This document shows positions 46,364 through 56,339 of a stretch of 64,000 nt of DNA, in pieces. The notes beneath the pieces are model-generated. The model searched no databases. It saw nothing but the letters and a program-made list of their open reading frames with translations, and was not told where the DNA came from. The number at the start of each line of letters is the position of its first letter. The stretch's first letter is position 1. The position numbers and the translations under genes are program-made. Source of the stretch: Alnus glutinosa (Eukaryota > Streptophyta > Magnoliopsida > Fagales > Betulaceae); NCBI RefSeq assembly GCF_958979055.1, contig NC_084892.1, positions 24,950,001 through 25,014,000 of the forward strand, read 5' to 3'.

Positions 46364-48764
46364 GGTTGAGGAGAGGATTCCAATGGACAGTTGAATAGGT
46401 AAAGCTAGAAAAGATGCGAATGGACAGTGAATAGATAGAACTGGTATGTGGTTCAATTAGCTTTTAGCTTTGCTGCGTGGGAGTTTTTGTTATCCCCTGT
46501 TGCATCTGTACATTTCGCTTTTCCTCGCATCTACCTCCTGGCTTGTCTGCACCTCTTGGATTTAGGGAAGGTTGCCATAATTTTCACTTGCTTTGGCCTT
46601 AATTTGATATTATATCTTTCTGTTTGAAGTCCAGTATCCTGAAATTATGTGACGGATAAGGATCGGATTTGGTTGTTGCTTAACAGTTTGTGGCAAATAT
46701 GGTTGATGATGTTTTTAACATCTAGTATTTTTCAACTTTTCGTCTTCACTAGTGATTTTGGTTTTGGGTAAACAGTAAGCTCAATCTTCTACTATGATAA
46801 AAATTTATACAGTGATCTTCATTCTAATACTATATACAATATTATTGACTCCCTCCCTTCTGATTCATCATGGTCAGCTAGAAAAGTCAATAGAAGTGTA
46901 AACTTCTGTACTCACTACGTGGCACATTGAGCCGCAGCCAAATTCATCTTTGGCAGCAAATTTCACCTATCCTTCCCCCATCTTCTCTATTTCAAATTAG
47001 CGGAAAAGATTATCCATAGGCTTGTTTATATCTTGCCTTAGCTTTAGCTTATCTGTAGCTTCATCTTTAGCTTATGGTTGTTTTTCTTTCCAGCTTTGGC
47101 TTTGGCTTTAGCTTGTTTGTTTCTTTCAAAGTATTTATAAAAAAAATAAAAAATTATACAGTGATCTTCATTCTACTAAGTGCATTAAACAAGAAAAAGA
47201 AAAAACATTGTTACAATGCGGAGGCCTCGTAGAGTCATGCCATGAAGAGAAGCTGAGGACTTCATCCTCAAAAGCTTCTTCCAGGGTGCTGGAATCCCTT
47301 TTTTATCTTTGCGAAGTCGGTGTGTGCCATTTCCTCCATTTTCATCTTCAAGTACTGCTCCTGTACCTGCCATTACTCCATATCTGGAAAACCAATCATT
47401 TCGACACTTCATGCAGCGCGTGGACAGATCCCATAGATGCTACACTGTCGCGTGAGGGCGCAGTGCGCATACGGTGGTGGTTGCAGTCAAAATTTTCATA
47501 GGTCTGTTGATTTGCAGCCTGTGGAACTAGTTTATAGGAGTAGTTTTCCATTGTCAGCTTCAGGAGGGACTAATGGCCGCAAACGGAGGCGGAGGCGCGT
47601 GGTGACACATGCATTTGCTAAATAATTGCGATTAGCTAGCACAAGCACAAGACAAGTATCAATGAGCTTAAAAAACACTAATAATGCTTCGATTCGATAT
47701 TCTTCCAAGATTGCATGAAGAGTTGCTAAAAGCTATGTGTGTTTCTGTTTTTGATACCATATTATAGTAAGGGAAAATGTAAAATCAGTGATTGTGGTTG
47801 GACTAAATAATAAATTCTTTATTGTTGTTTTCAAAGTGAATTAAGAGGTCTTTGAGAGTGGGGTGTTTTAAAAAAGTAATGTTTATTACACAATGAAAAT
47901 AAATCAAATTTAATATGGAAAAAGTCCTATATTCTAACAAAGACAAAGCAAAAATAGATCTAGAGAGTTTACTTTGTTCTAGAAGAACTTTTATTCTGGG
48001 AACTCTGAATAGCATCTACTCAAGATCAAGAGTATCATTTTGCTCTGTTTTAATTATGAAAACGACGAACTTGACACCCATCAAATGAAATCATGTTCGT
48101 TTGTGAAAAACTTGGTAGTACATTAAGCATACACTCTTCCATTTGCTTGGTGTACAGATATAGTTATCGAGAATATAATTACCTGAAAGAAGCCCCAGCC
48201 TTTGCATTGAAGATCCAGCTTCTTGACCTTTCTTTGTCCCCTTTTGCATTGCATCTCTCGTCATGATTCCTTACATATCTTTCAGGAAGCTGCAAAGGGT
48301 CCCCTCCCTCCTCTTTTCCCCTCAAAGGAAGATTTGTTTGCACAGACACTTCCCGTCTGTTTAGATTGGATACTGAATGATTTATTTGGTGTACTTCTTG
48401 TCTTTGTTTGGACGTTCTCACTGTGTTCCGACGGTTCTCAATCAGGGTACGTATTTAGCTACTGGTTAACTGACGTGAGATTTTCTTGGTATTTTCTAAT
48501 TGTTCCAATAGAGTTTCTTCTCTCTCTCTCTCTCTCTCCTTTCAGAAACACCAAAGGTTTTCTTTTAATAATAATGGCGTCCTTTCATATTTCTAGTATG
48601 TCAATTTCGGCACTATTTTTTTAATCATTTCTTATTGTTAACTGTTTGAGACCGCGCTAGCTCATTGGCAGTTTGTTCTTATCTCTGATTATTTGTCTGA
48701 GAAACATTGGTGTACAAGCTCTGCTTCATCACCATATGACGACTCAAACCAATTCCTTAAAATC
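46364..48764. other. Fes1 3' flank and intergenic region
   Basis: The Fes1 3' UTR probably extends a few hundred bases. TATACAGTGATCTTCATTCT occurs twice (about 46808 and 47156), a short direct repeat. Open frames of 60-130 codons near 47.2-47.6 and 48.2-48.6 kb match nothing I know; one at 47437-47625 ends RKRRRRRVVTHAFAK. None is called. Confidence 0.45.
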
Positions 48765-48776
48765 TCTATAAATATT
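48765..48776 (+). promoter_or_regulatory. TATA box of the small-protein gene
   Basis: TCTATAAATATT lies about 70 bp before the ATG at 48844, an ideal plant TATA context and distance. Confidence 0.6.
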
Positions 48777-48843
48777 ATCGCTTCAAGTTCAAGCTACGTT
48801 ATCTCTTGCCTCAAACCACCTTTTGTCTCTCTGTACATGCACC

Positions 48844-49074
48844 ATGGATTTCCCAAGGAAACCAAGTCTTTTTTTCAGGAGCCCGTATGGTTACTCAAAG
48901 TTGGAAGACAGGGAAGAGAAGACTCACCAAAGAGCACAGTTCTTAATCTTCAAAATACTGGAGCAGGCGGATTCTCGTAAAGGAGATTCATGTTTGGAAA
49001 TTCTAATATGTAAGTTGAAGGTTGAGATGGGAAAGAGATTGTTCAAGAAGCTGAAGAAGTGCATCAGACGTTGA
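48844..49074 (+). CDS. Small basic protein, 76 aa, function unknown
   Basis: MDFPRKPSLFFRSPYGYSKL, EDREEKTHQRAQFLIFKILE, QADSRKGDSCLEILICKLKV, EMGKRLFKKLKKCIRR. The start at 48844 (context ACCATGG) is chosen over an in-frame Met seven codons upstream because of the strong context and because family-like proteins I vaguely recall begin MDF.(R/K)KP. The N-terminus is Pro/aromatic; an amphipathic helix (QFLIFKILEQADS) is followed by a Lys/Arg-rich end that could bind nucleic acid or calmodulin. No signal peptide or membrane helix. It may be shortened at the C-terminus relative to similar plant proteins. Single exon, own TATA box. It sits between Fes1 and the thaumatin-like gene and was not part of the Arabidopsis block as I remember it. 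Confidence 0.55.
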   Translation: MDFPRKPSLFFRSPYGYSKLEDREEKTHQRAQFLIFKILEQADSRKGDSCLEILICKLKVEMGKRLFKKLKKCIRR

Positions 49075-49556
49075 ACCTGCATCTAGCCGTAAAAGCCTTG
49101 GCAGCGCCGCAATAAGACCTATGTTTTATTAGTGGTTGACGATTATTGTGTTTTGTTACTCTTTCGATATTGCAATGGCGTGGCTGTTCTGCTTTGCTAT
49201 TTTACTCACATTTTCTTCTTTTTCTTCTTTTTTACTTTAGTCGCTAAACCAATACCAGAGTTACATTTAATTTCAGAAATGTTATTTATACTATTGAAAC
49301 GACGTGGCAGTGAAAATTAATCATTTTTTTTTTTTTTTTGTTAGAAGTGTTGATTTAAGGGATAATTTTCACTGCTACAACATCGAGTTGTAAGTCGTTC
49401 GTATAGTAGTCATATAAATAGCATTACTCTTAAAATTTTTGTGAAGAATGTAGAAGATGAGAGAAATGAAGAAAGTAATGCAATTTAATAGACTTCTATA
49501 CGGCTGTCATATAATTAGAGTAGCGTGGCAGTAAAAATCAGTATTTTATATATATA

Positions 49557-50099
49557 GGCAAAAGTACACATAATCCCTTCAAACTACCACTTCATTGTCA
49601 ATGTCCCCCCCCAAAAAAAAAACTACAAATTGTATCAATGTCATTTCCTAAACTATCAAAACATGCCAATGTCTCCCTAATGACAAAAATATCATTTATA
49701 AAATTTTTAATTTTTAAACTAAAAAAGTATTTAAAAAATCTAAAATAACAAAATTTATATATAAAAAAATCCAAAAATCAAAAATCAAGAATAAAGACAA
49801 AAATACCCTTCATAAAATTATTAATGTTTCTTTACAAAAAAAAAAAAAACATTATTAAAAAAAAATATCTGAAATAACAATTTTTTTTTTTTAAAAAAAA
49901 AAAACAAAAAATCAAAAATCAAGGACATTTTTATCTTATTGGAAAAAATTTAGGGTCCTTTTTTTTTTTTTTTTTTTGTCGGTCTTAAGGAGACATTGAT
50001 ATTTTTTAGTAGTTTAAGAGGAGGCATTAACACAATTAGTAATTTGAAAAGACATTAACAATTGAATAATAGTTTAAAGAAAATATTTATACTTTTTCC
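49557..50099. mobile_element. Long-TIR non-autonomous element inside (TA)n
   Basis: The left arm GGCAAAAGTACACATAATCC, CTTCAAACTACCACTTCATT, GTCAATGTCC matches the right arm in reverse (GGAAAAAGTATAAATATTTT, TTTAAACTATTATTCAATTG, TTAATGTC). Arms exceed 100 bp. TA repeats abut both ends (TATATATA at 49549-49556 and (TA)9 from 50100). No coding capacity. Mutator-like by arm length; classification uncertain. Confidence 0.6.
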
Positions 50100-50241
50100 A
50101 TATATATATATATATATAAGTGCTTATTATCAAGTTGTTTGGGGGTTATATGACACTGTATTACATAAAATTACTCATAAGAAGATAAAGATTAACCGGA
50201 ATCGCTAAAACCAACATCTATGGATGAGAAATATAAAAAGG

Positions 50242-50273
<32 letters not shown>

Positions 50274-50277
<4 letters not shown>

Positions 50278-50393
50278 TATTTGGAATAATATCACGTGAC
50301 AATGAACTCATTAGGAAATTTCATAATATATATATATAATTTATTTGGAATAATATCACGTGACAATGAACTCATTAGGAAATTTCATAATAG
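50274..50393 (+). repeat. Tandem duplication, about 63 bp twice
   Basis: TTTATTTGGAATAATATCAC through GAACTCATTAGGAAATTTCA TAATA is repeated without visible mismatch at about 50276-50330 and 50339-50393, separated by a short (TA)n. Looks recent, or an assembly artefact at the TA tract. Confidence 0.85.
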
Positions 50394-50659
50394 AAAGCGA
50401 ATCGATACTTTTTCAACATTCGAGGCAGATTATTCACAAAATCCTTAAAGAAGTTCGCAAGTTGCATACGTTGAAATCAAAACTTGAAATTATATTTTCC
50501 AATTGAAGTAAATTGGACTATTCTTCTGGCATGCAATTAAAGGTGGAATTTGGTTTACGAATCAAAATGAGTGCTTCAGGTGCACATAAAAGAAGAAGAG
50601 TGACCTTGCCCTTCATCAAACAATGAAGCAATGTTGAAGATTGGAACTCTCTGTCTTTC

Positions 50660-50800
50660 TGTCCTTTGCTTCTTCAATCATCCACTATACCCATACATCC
50701 AGTTTCGGCCGTCTTATTAATGCCGAAGAAGGATGTATCATGTTGGATGTGTGTGGACAACCGTGCCGTCAACATTCTTGATTATGTTGTTTTCTTTTCT
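50660..50800 (+). mobile_element. Ty3/gypsy reverse-transcriptase fossil fragment
   Basis: A short frame gives PVSAVLLMPKKDVSCWMCVD, NRAVNI, the start of the gypsy reverse-transcriptase domain (family norm PKKDGTWRMCVDYRALN). No LTRs recognised next to it. An old, broken relic of a few dozen codons. Confidence 0.65.
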
Positions 50801-51374
50801 TTTGTGTTTGGGTTGCTAAAAAACCCGCAAACCTGTGACAGATCAGGAACAAGCGGCCATTGAAGGTGGTGGTCGATCGCCATCTATATGCGTGACTGTT
50901 TCTATAAAAAAGCCCATAAAAGCATAGTCCGCTTATGAGCTTTCAAGCCATTTTTTCAGAGGCGGCTCGGCTCAGATATTAAAAGTTTTCTAACGCTTCA
51001 GACTTGAATAAAAGTGGAAGCCGAAAATGGCATTCCTGACCCATCGAAGTCGGTGCCCACCCCTAATTGTCTACATCAATAACACATAAGCCTAAAGATA
51101 TCTTTCACATTAACTTAATACACAAAAATAAGCATACATCTATAATGATATTTATACAACTTGACAACAATAAGCACACATTTCTTAACCCACCATTTGC
51201 TTCTAACAAATCCTTCATAAAGGAGATACCTTAATGCCATCTGCTAATAAATAAAAAGAAAGGCGTACAAAATCCAATTCATGACAATGCAAATAGACAA
51301 TTTTAGTAATTAAAAGTCACAAAGACATTCTTTCCTAATGCCATTGACTTCCTTCACTATCCTTACTTTCTTCC
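50801..51374. other. Spacer and 3' flank of thaumatin-like gene
   Basis: No gene seen; the part nearest 51374 should hold the thaumatin-like 3' UTR. Confidence 0.5.
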
Positions 51375-52218
51375 TCACGTAGCAGGGCAGAAAGTGATAA
51401 CATACCGGGAAGCCCTGCATTTGTTGAGGCTGGTAGAGTCATCAAAAGCAAAACTATAAGCCTTTGGGCAAATAGCCTTAAAGAGATGTGCAAATAGGGT
51501 AGGTTTGCAAGCCTTTGGGTTTGCATAGTCCCCTGTGCAGCAATACTTAGCCGATTGCATAGCCAAGCAGGCACTCTTACACCCCACCACCTTGCCTCCC
51601 TTCTTCACTTCCAATGATGATGGGCAGCAAATGTTCAAATCAACCTCACACGATGCTACACCACACCCAACACCACCCCCTACAGGTTTCATCGAGACAG
51701 GCAAATTGAAGCCATCAACCAAACTCACATCATAGTAATGTAAGGGCGAATAAGAGGTCCCAAGTGTCATTTCGACCACCGTTGCTGGTGGCACACCACC
51801 TCTGCCTCGGCAATGTAATTGGCCAGTACAATCCCCACTAGAACATGAGCCTTTTCCACTATTATCAAAGTAACAGCCTTGCCTACCCCAGATCCTTCCT
51901 GACCACTTTTCCGGCATGTCAAGGACAACCTCCTCTCCGCTGCCAAGATGGAAACCGCCGTCTTTAGGGGTCGGCTGTCCTCCGCCGCCAAGTATTCCCG
52001 GCCATACACTTTCATTGCAATTGTTGACTAGAATGAGTTGTGCCCCATCTGCAACCAAAAATTGCAACAACAACAAAAAGAGTTACATAAAATTTTCAGT
52101 GCCTTAATGGACAAACTACAAAAACACAGATAAAGAGAGAAGTAGAAGAATTACTTGCGAAGGTGAGAGAGGCGATTACAAAGACGAGAAGAGGTAACAG
52201 AAATGGGGAAGTTGCCAT
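51375..52218 (-). CDS. TLP: Thaumatin-like protein (PR-5 family), 245 aa
   Basis: Two exons (minus), 52218-52155 and 52048-51375 (738 nt). Exon 1 encodes the secretion signal [21 protein letters not shown]; exon 2 encodes the mature protein from [20 protein letters not shown]. The thaumatin fold signature [18 protein letters not shown] and [16 protein letters not shown] is present, as are the acidic cleft residues (Arg in GRIWGR, Glu in VVEMTL, two Asp in [11 protein letters not shown], Asp in FAFDDSTS). I count 17 cysteines rather than the usual 16: [12 protein letters not shown] carries one extra. The protein should be secreted to the apoplast; family roles include antifungal defence and osmotic stress. 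The single intron after the signal peptide is typical of small-TLP relatives such as At5g02140, which it also matches in position. Confidence 0.94.
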
Positions 52219-52957
52219 GATTACTATGTAGGGAGAGGCAATGGGGTGATCAGGGACTTCCAAGTGTTTGGCCACAAAGATGGATTTGGACTACCATTGC
52301 CTTTTTAAGTAGCCGTCAGTGGAGGGAGAGCTTACTCACTAGCGGCTGTGTGACTGTGTCATTCTCCTTTGCTTTTTATTTATCTGCTCTCTTTTCACTT
52401 TTACTTTCACGATAAAGGGAATATATGCATTACTTCAATTCGAGGGTTCCTTTCTCTTTTGTGAGCGATTACTTGTGCCAATCATGTTTCTTAATTTATT
52501 ATGTTTTTCTCTCTTTTTCTAAATAAAAGACTATGCATGTCTGTCTCTGTCATTTGATCACCGAGTCTGCCCACATGTCCCCTTTAATGAGAACATGCTT
52601 ATTTTCCCTAATCATGGTTGAGTTCGAGTGTAGATGTTGAACTGAGTGCACACTGCAATGATGTTATTGCCAATTTTCTTCTTATTTTTATAATTATAAA
52701 CAAGTATAATTGCTCTACAAACAAGGATAAAAAGAGTACTGAAGAACCTTAAAGGTTTAGCATGTCACTTTTCTCTTTTCTTTTTGATATAAAACATCAA
52801 GAACAGGAAAACAGAGTAGATTGAGCTTTTGCTATAAAATACTAGAAAAAGCAAGATTTGGATCACCAACCAGATAATGCTCGCACTTTCTCATCCTTGT
52901 AGCATAAGCTTTGCTCTTTAGCGCCGCCCTAAAGACGCAAAAAATTATTGAAAATAT
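52219..52957. other. Thaumatin-like gene promoter and spacer
   Basis: No second gene. GCCTTTTTAAGTAG near 52300 is only a weak TATA-like candidate for the thaumatin-like gene. Confidence 0.4.
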
Positions 52958-53035
52958 TGTTAGGATCATCACTAGTTCCAAAAGCTTAAGTTTATTGGAA
53001 GATGTAAATTTAATTATTTAATCAATACTTTAACA
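52958..53035 (-). mobile_element. Solo LTR of a SMART-type (very short) element
   Basis: On the minus strand it reads TGTTAAAGTATTGATTAAAT through AGCTTTTGGAACTAGTGATG to CCTAACA, about 78 bp. This is the AAGCTTTTGG-type LTR of the smallest plant LTR elements (SMART/TRIM class). It resembles the copy at 58.5 kb. Fossil. Confidence 0.55.
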
Positions 53036-53064
53036 TTTACTCTCACGTGCAGGCTCAAACTCCC

Positions 53065-54067
53065 TTTTAGATGATAGAAATAAAGAAAAGGAGAAACAAA
53101 GAAGGGAAGAAGAAGAAGAGGAGAACACAAGGTAAAAATTAAAGACTATATCTTGTTGATTTCTTTTGATTGTTTGGTTACAAGGTAGGTAAACATATAG
53201 ACTTAACAAAAGCTAAAGACCAGAGTACAAAAGGAAAAACTAAAAGAGAAATACAAGTAGTGACGTAGCGGAAGACTAAAGTAACTAATCAAATAGCAGC
53301 GTCTTTGATTCTGCAAGGAGAAATGTCTTCGTCTTCTATCAAAAAAAAAAAAAAAAAAAAAACAAGTCCGCAGGCTAAAAGAAAGATAAAAACTCCATAG
53401 AGTATTTAAGAGAGAATCATCTGATTTTATAATAATTCAATTGATTCTTTCACATAGCAAGCCTATTTATAGAAGAGAAATACTTGTAGAGAAAGTAATC
53501 CTAATCCTAATAGTAATAGTAAACCTTATTCTAGTAACAATAGTAAATCTTATTCTAGTAGTAAAAGTAAATATAATCCTAATAAAGAAAAGAAATAAAT
53601 AAAGCAAATCTAATCCTAGTAAGTAAAGAAAATAAAGTCTTAATTCTAAATAAAGAAATAAAATAAAATAAAATCCTGGCTTGATGATCAAATCTTTCCT
53701 TTTGTATTTCCATTGTCTGCGAACAGGTAAACTTCTAATCCAACAGTGCTGCTTCAATATTATTTTTGACATCTTTTCTATTTTCGTTTTCATCGAAAAT
53801 ATTAGTAAATTTCGTCCTACATCAAGTAGGCATGGTTGAAGATGGTCTTTTGAGATAGATGAGTGGTTAGACAGATTTAAGAATGCCTTTGGTGACTTGT
53901 GGCAGTGGTGCTAGCGTGGGTGGCTTGCTGTGCTGCAAAGAAGATGGCTTGATGACTTGCTGCAGAGATTTGGCATATGGTGCAGACTGAAGTGGATGAC
54001 ATGGCTTGATAACTTGTTGTAGAGATTTGGCTTGCTGCTCTTGGATGATTTACTGCAGTTCTCTAAC

Positions 54068-54068
<1 letters not shown>
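53065..54068 (-). mobile_element. LTR copy A of a local LTR family, with nested solo LTR
   Basis: A minus-strand LTR starting TGTTAGAGAACTGCAG at 54068 and continuing to about 53065. It matches copies B and C below (TACAAGTAG, GGTTGAAGATGGTCTTTTGAG, GGCTTTGGTGACTTGTGG). A second solo LTR, 53261-53824, is inserted within it. Fossil; pol not seen. Confidence 0.65.
53261..53824 (-). mobile_element. Solo LTR nested in LTR copy A
   Basis: The insert runs TGACGTAGCGG to CCTACATCA with an exact 5-bp target duplication AGTAG (53256-53260 and 53825-53829). The uninterrupted host sequence is visible in copy C at about 58125. Related sequence (GTCCGCAGGCT, AAACTCC) recurs at 60.1-60.5 kb. Fossil. Confidence 0.75.

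Positions 54069-54126
<58 letters not shown>
54069..54126. repeat. (TA)n microsatellite
   Basis: About 55 bp of TA repeats at the outer edge of the left arm of the inverted repeat described at 54127-56286. Confidence 0.9.
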
Positions 54127-54130
<4 letters not shown>

Positions 54131-54330
54131 TGAAAGAAATGAAAAGAAAGAAAGAAAGAAAAAAAACAAAAAAAAAATAGAAAAGAGAAAGAAAATATAT
54201 CTTTTGGCCCATTGTTGGCCCAATTTCTTGCTTGCAGTAAATGTTCAAAGACCTAGGCCTATTTTAAAGCCATTTGGCTCTTTTCTTGGCCCATTGTTGG
54301 CCTAATCTCTTGCTTGAGGCAATGTTTAAG

Positions 54331-55675
54331 ACCATTGTACAAAATGCAAACTAAAAGAGAAAATACAAGTAGGTATGGTTGAAGATGGTCTTTTGAGATA
54401 GAGGAGTGGTTAGGCATGTTAGTATTTTATGTTGGCTACATTCTGGATAACAAAAACACTTTATGTAATGGTTGCTATTTAAACAGGATTATCGGTCTTA
54501 TTTAGAATCTTCAAGTTATATAGACAATGTTTATTTCAAGCCATGTGACTTGTCACAAGTTTCTAGAAGATATCTATGAAGATTTCATGCAAAATTTCAA
54601 GTCAGCTAAACTGGTTCCTGTGCAACCTTCTGGACTGGCCTTTGAAGGCGTCCGGACGCCCTACAGTGTTTAAAAGCTTCAGCGTCGAAGACGTCCGGAC
54701 GTCAGGGCAACATCATCCAGACGCTAGGTCAAGCTTCTCCAATTTCTACACGGAGTTGGATTTCAGTCGACACTATTTGAGAAGTTTATGGAAGACGTCC
54801 GAACGACATGGCAACTTGTTCGGACGCTATCCAGCACTCCAGAATATTCCGAGTTTCCTTTACAAGCGAGGAAATGAGTTACAGTGAAGACCGTCCGGAC
54901 GCTCGGCCAATCCGTCCGGGCGTGGACCTGTTATGGGAAGAATTGCACTATTCTGGAAAGGCGGTTGCAGAAGACTGTCCGGACAAGGCTATCTTCCATC
55001 CGGACGCTCCACAGCTAGAGTCCGAATTTGAGTAGAATTAGGTTTTCTTTAATCCTATAAATAGAGGGCTCTAGGCTTGTTATTTAAAGAGAATTCAGTA
55101 GTGAATTCCTTATAGCTTTGAGAGGGTGTTTAGGAAGATTTGAAGATCTGCTAGCTCTCAAGCCGTTGCTGGTGTGCTTATTTGGTTTCGTGTGAAGTCT
55201 TTCTTAGGGGTCGGCCCTAAGGTAAAGGATTCCATCAAAGAACCCTTCAAGTAAGAGATTTGGTTGGGAAGCGTTCACAATAGGCTTCGTGTTATAGTTA
55301 AAGGTATGACTACTGCAATAGGTTTTGTGAGTACGAGTGCTTTGTAACTAGCTTTTTGTCTTTGGATAGTGGATTTCCTGGGTTTGGCTGCCCCGGAGTG
55401 GTTTTTCTCTTCACAGAGTTTCCACTTCGTCAACAAATATCTTGTCTCTTTTATTTTTCGCATTTAAGATATTTTGTTACACACAATCACATACTTGGTA
55501 ATTTAGAAGTCATTATTCATTTTCAAGACAGATTTATGAATGGCTTTGGTGACTTGTGGCAGTGGTGTTGGCGTGGGTGGCTTGACGTGCAGCAGAGAGG
55601 ATGGCTTGATGACTTACTGCAAAGATTTGTCTTGCTGCTTCTGGATGACTTGCTGCAGAGATTTATTCTCTAACA
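54331..55675 (-). mobile_element. LTR copy B, split by a nested LTR
   Basis: Minus-strand LTR whose start TGTTAGAGAATAAATC is at 55675. Its two parts flank the insertion at 54417-55525. Together with copy C it may bound one non-autonomous element (54331-58418). Incomplete fossil. Confidence 0.6.
54417..55525 (+). mobile_element. Solo LTR (about 1.1 kb) with CCGG palindromes, nested in copy B
   Basis: Begins TGTTAGTATTTT and ends ATTTTCA, flanked by AGGCA and AGACA (4 of 5 identical; copy C keeps AGGCA uninterrupted). It contains a TATA-like CCTATAAATAGAGG at about 55052 and a series of CCGG-centred palindromes at 54647-55000. No coding sequence; the open frames here are chance. Fossil, family unassigned. 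Confidence 0.75.
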
Positions 55676-55769
55676 TCCTACTGCAAACTGATAGGAAGAA
55701 CTTCATTCAGTTTGTCTTTTGCTTCTTATCAGCATTTTTTTTTTTTTTGGATTGGCCTGGTTTTTCAAA

Positions 55770-56245
55770 CTGTACCTTAAAGCCTGAATGAGGGCCATCA
55801 ATGGACCAAAAAAAGAGCCAACAAAAGGGTGAAATGGGCTTGTCTCATTGAACATTTACCACAAGCAAGAGATTGGGTCATCAATGGGCCAAGGAAAGAG
55901 CCAACAAATGGCTTAAAATAAGCTTAGGTCTTAAACATTACCTCAAGTAAGAGATTTGACCAATAATAGGCCAAGAGAAAAGAGACAAATGACTTTAAAA
56001 TACGCTTGGGTCTTTGAACATTTATCACAAGCAAGAGATTGGGCCATCAATGGGCCAAGAGAAAAGAGCCAACAAAGGGCTTAAAAGGGCTTGAGTCTTA
56101 AACATTGCCTCAAGCAAGAGATTAAGCCAACAATGGGCCAAGAAAAGAGCCAAATGGCTTTAAAATAGGCTTGGATCTTTGAACATTTACCACAAGCAAG
56201 AAATTGGGCCAACAATGGGCCAAGAGAGATATTTTCTTTCTTTCT
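55770..56245 (+). repeat. Tandem array of GGGCCAAGAGAAAAGAGCC-type units
   Basis: About five diverged units contain AACATTTACCACAAGCAAGA, GATTGGGCCATCAATGGGCC, AAGAGAAAAGAGCCAA and GGCTTAAAA. Two subtypes alternate: one with ACATTTACCACAAGCAAG, one with ACATTGCCTCAAGCAAG. The array forms the inner part of LTR elements B-C, and its last units make the right arm of the inverted repeat. Confidence 0.7.
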
Positions 56246-56281
56246 CTCTTTTATTTTATTTATTTATTTATTTATTTTCCA

Positions 56282-56337
<56 letters not shown>

Positions 56338-56339
<2 letters not shown>

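Larger units (their letters stand above)
54127..56286. repeat. Inverted repeat, arms about 200 bp, spacer 1.75 kb
   Basis: Left arm 54127-54336 and right arm about 56090-56286 are reverse complements with high identity: both read TGGCCCATTGTTGGCCCAAT, TTCTTGCTTG, TAAATGTTCAAAGA, TTTAAAGCCATTTGGCTC. Each arm begins CGGTTG next to a (TA)n run. The spacer holds LTR copy B and its nested LTR. Confidence 0.8.

Noticed and set aside
47185-47625. Frames on both strands, one ending RKRRRRRVVTHAFAK
   Set aside because: Neither has a supported start, splice partner or homologue; kept only as a note.
48223-48624. 133-residue hydrophobic frame between Fes1 and the small gene
   Set aside because: Begins without a plausible start context, is crossed by a CT microsatellite and resembles nothing known to me.
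54576-55035. Open frames within the palindrome-bearing LTR
   Set aside because: The locus is a noncoding LTR with target duplication; frames are chance products of its GC-rich part.
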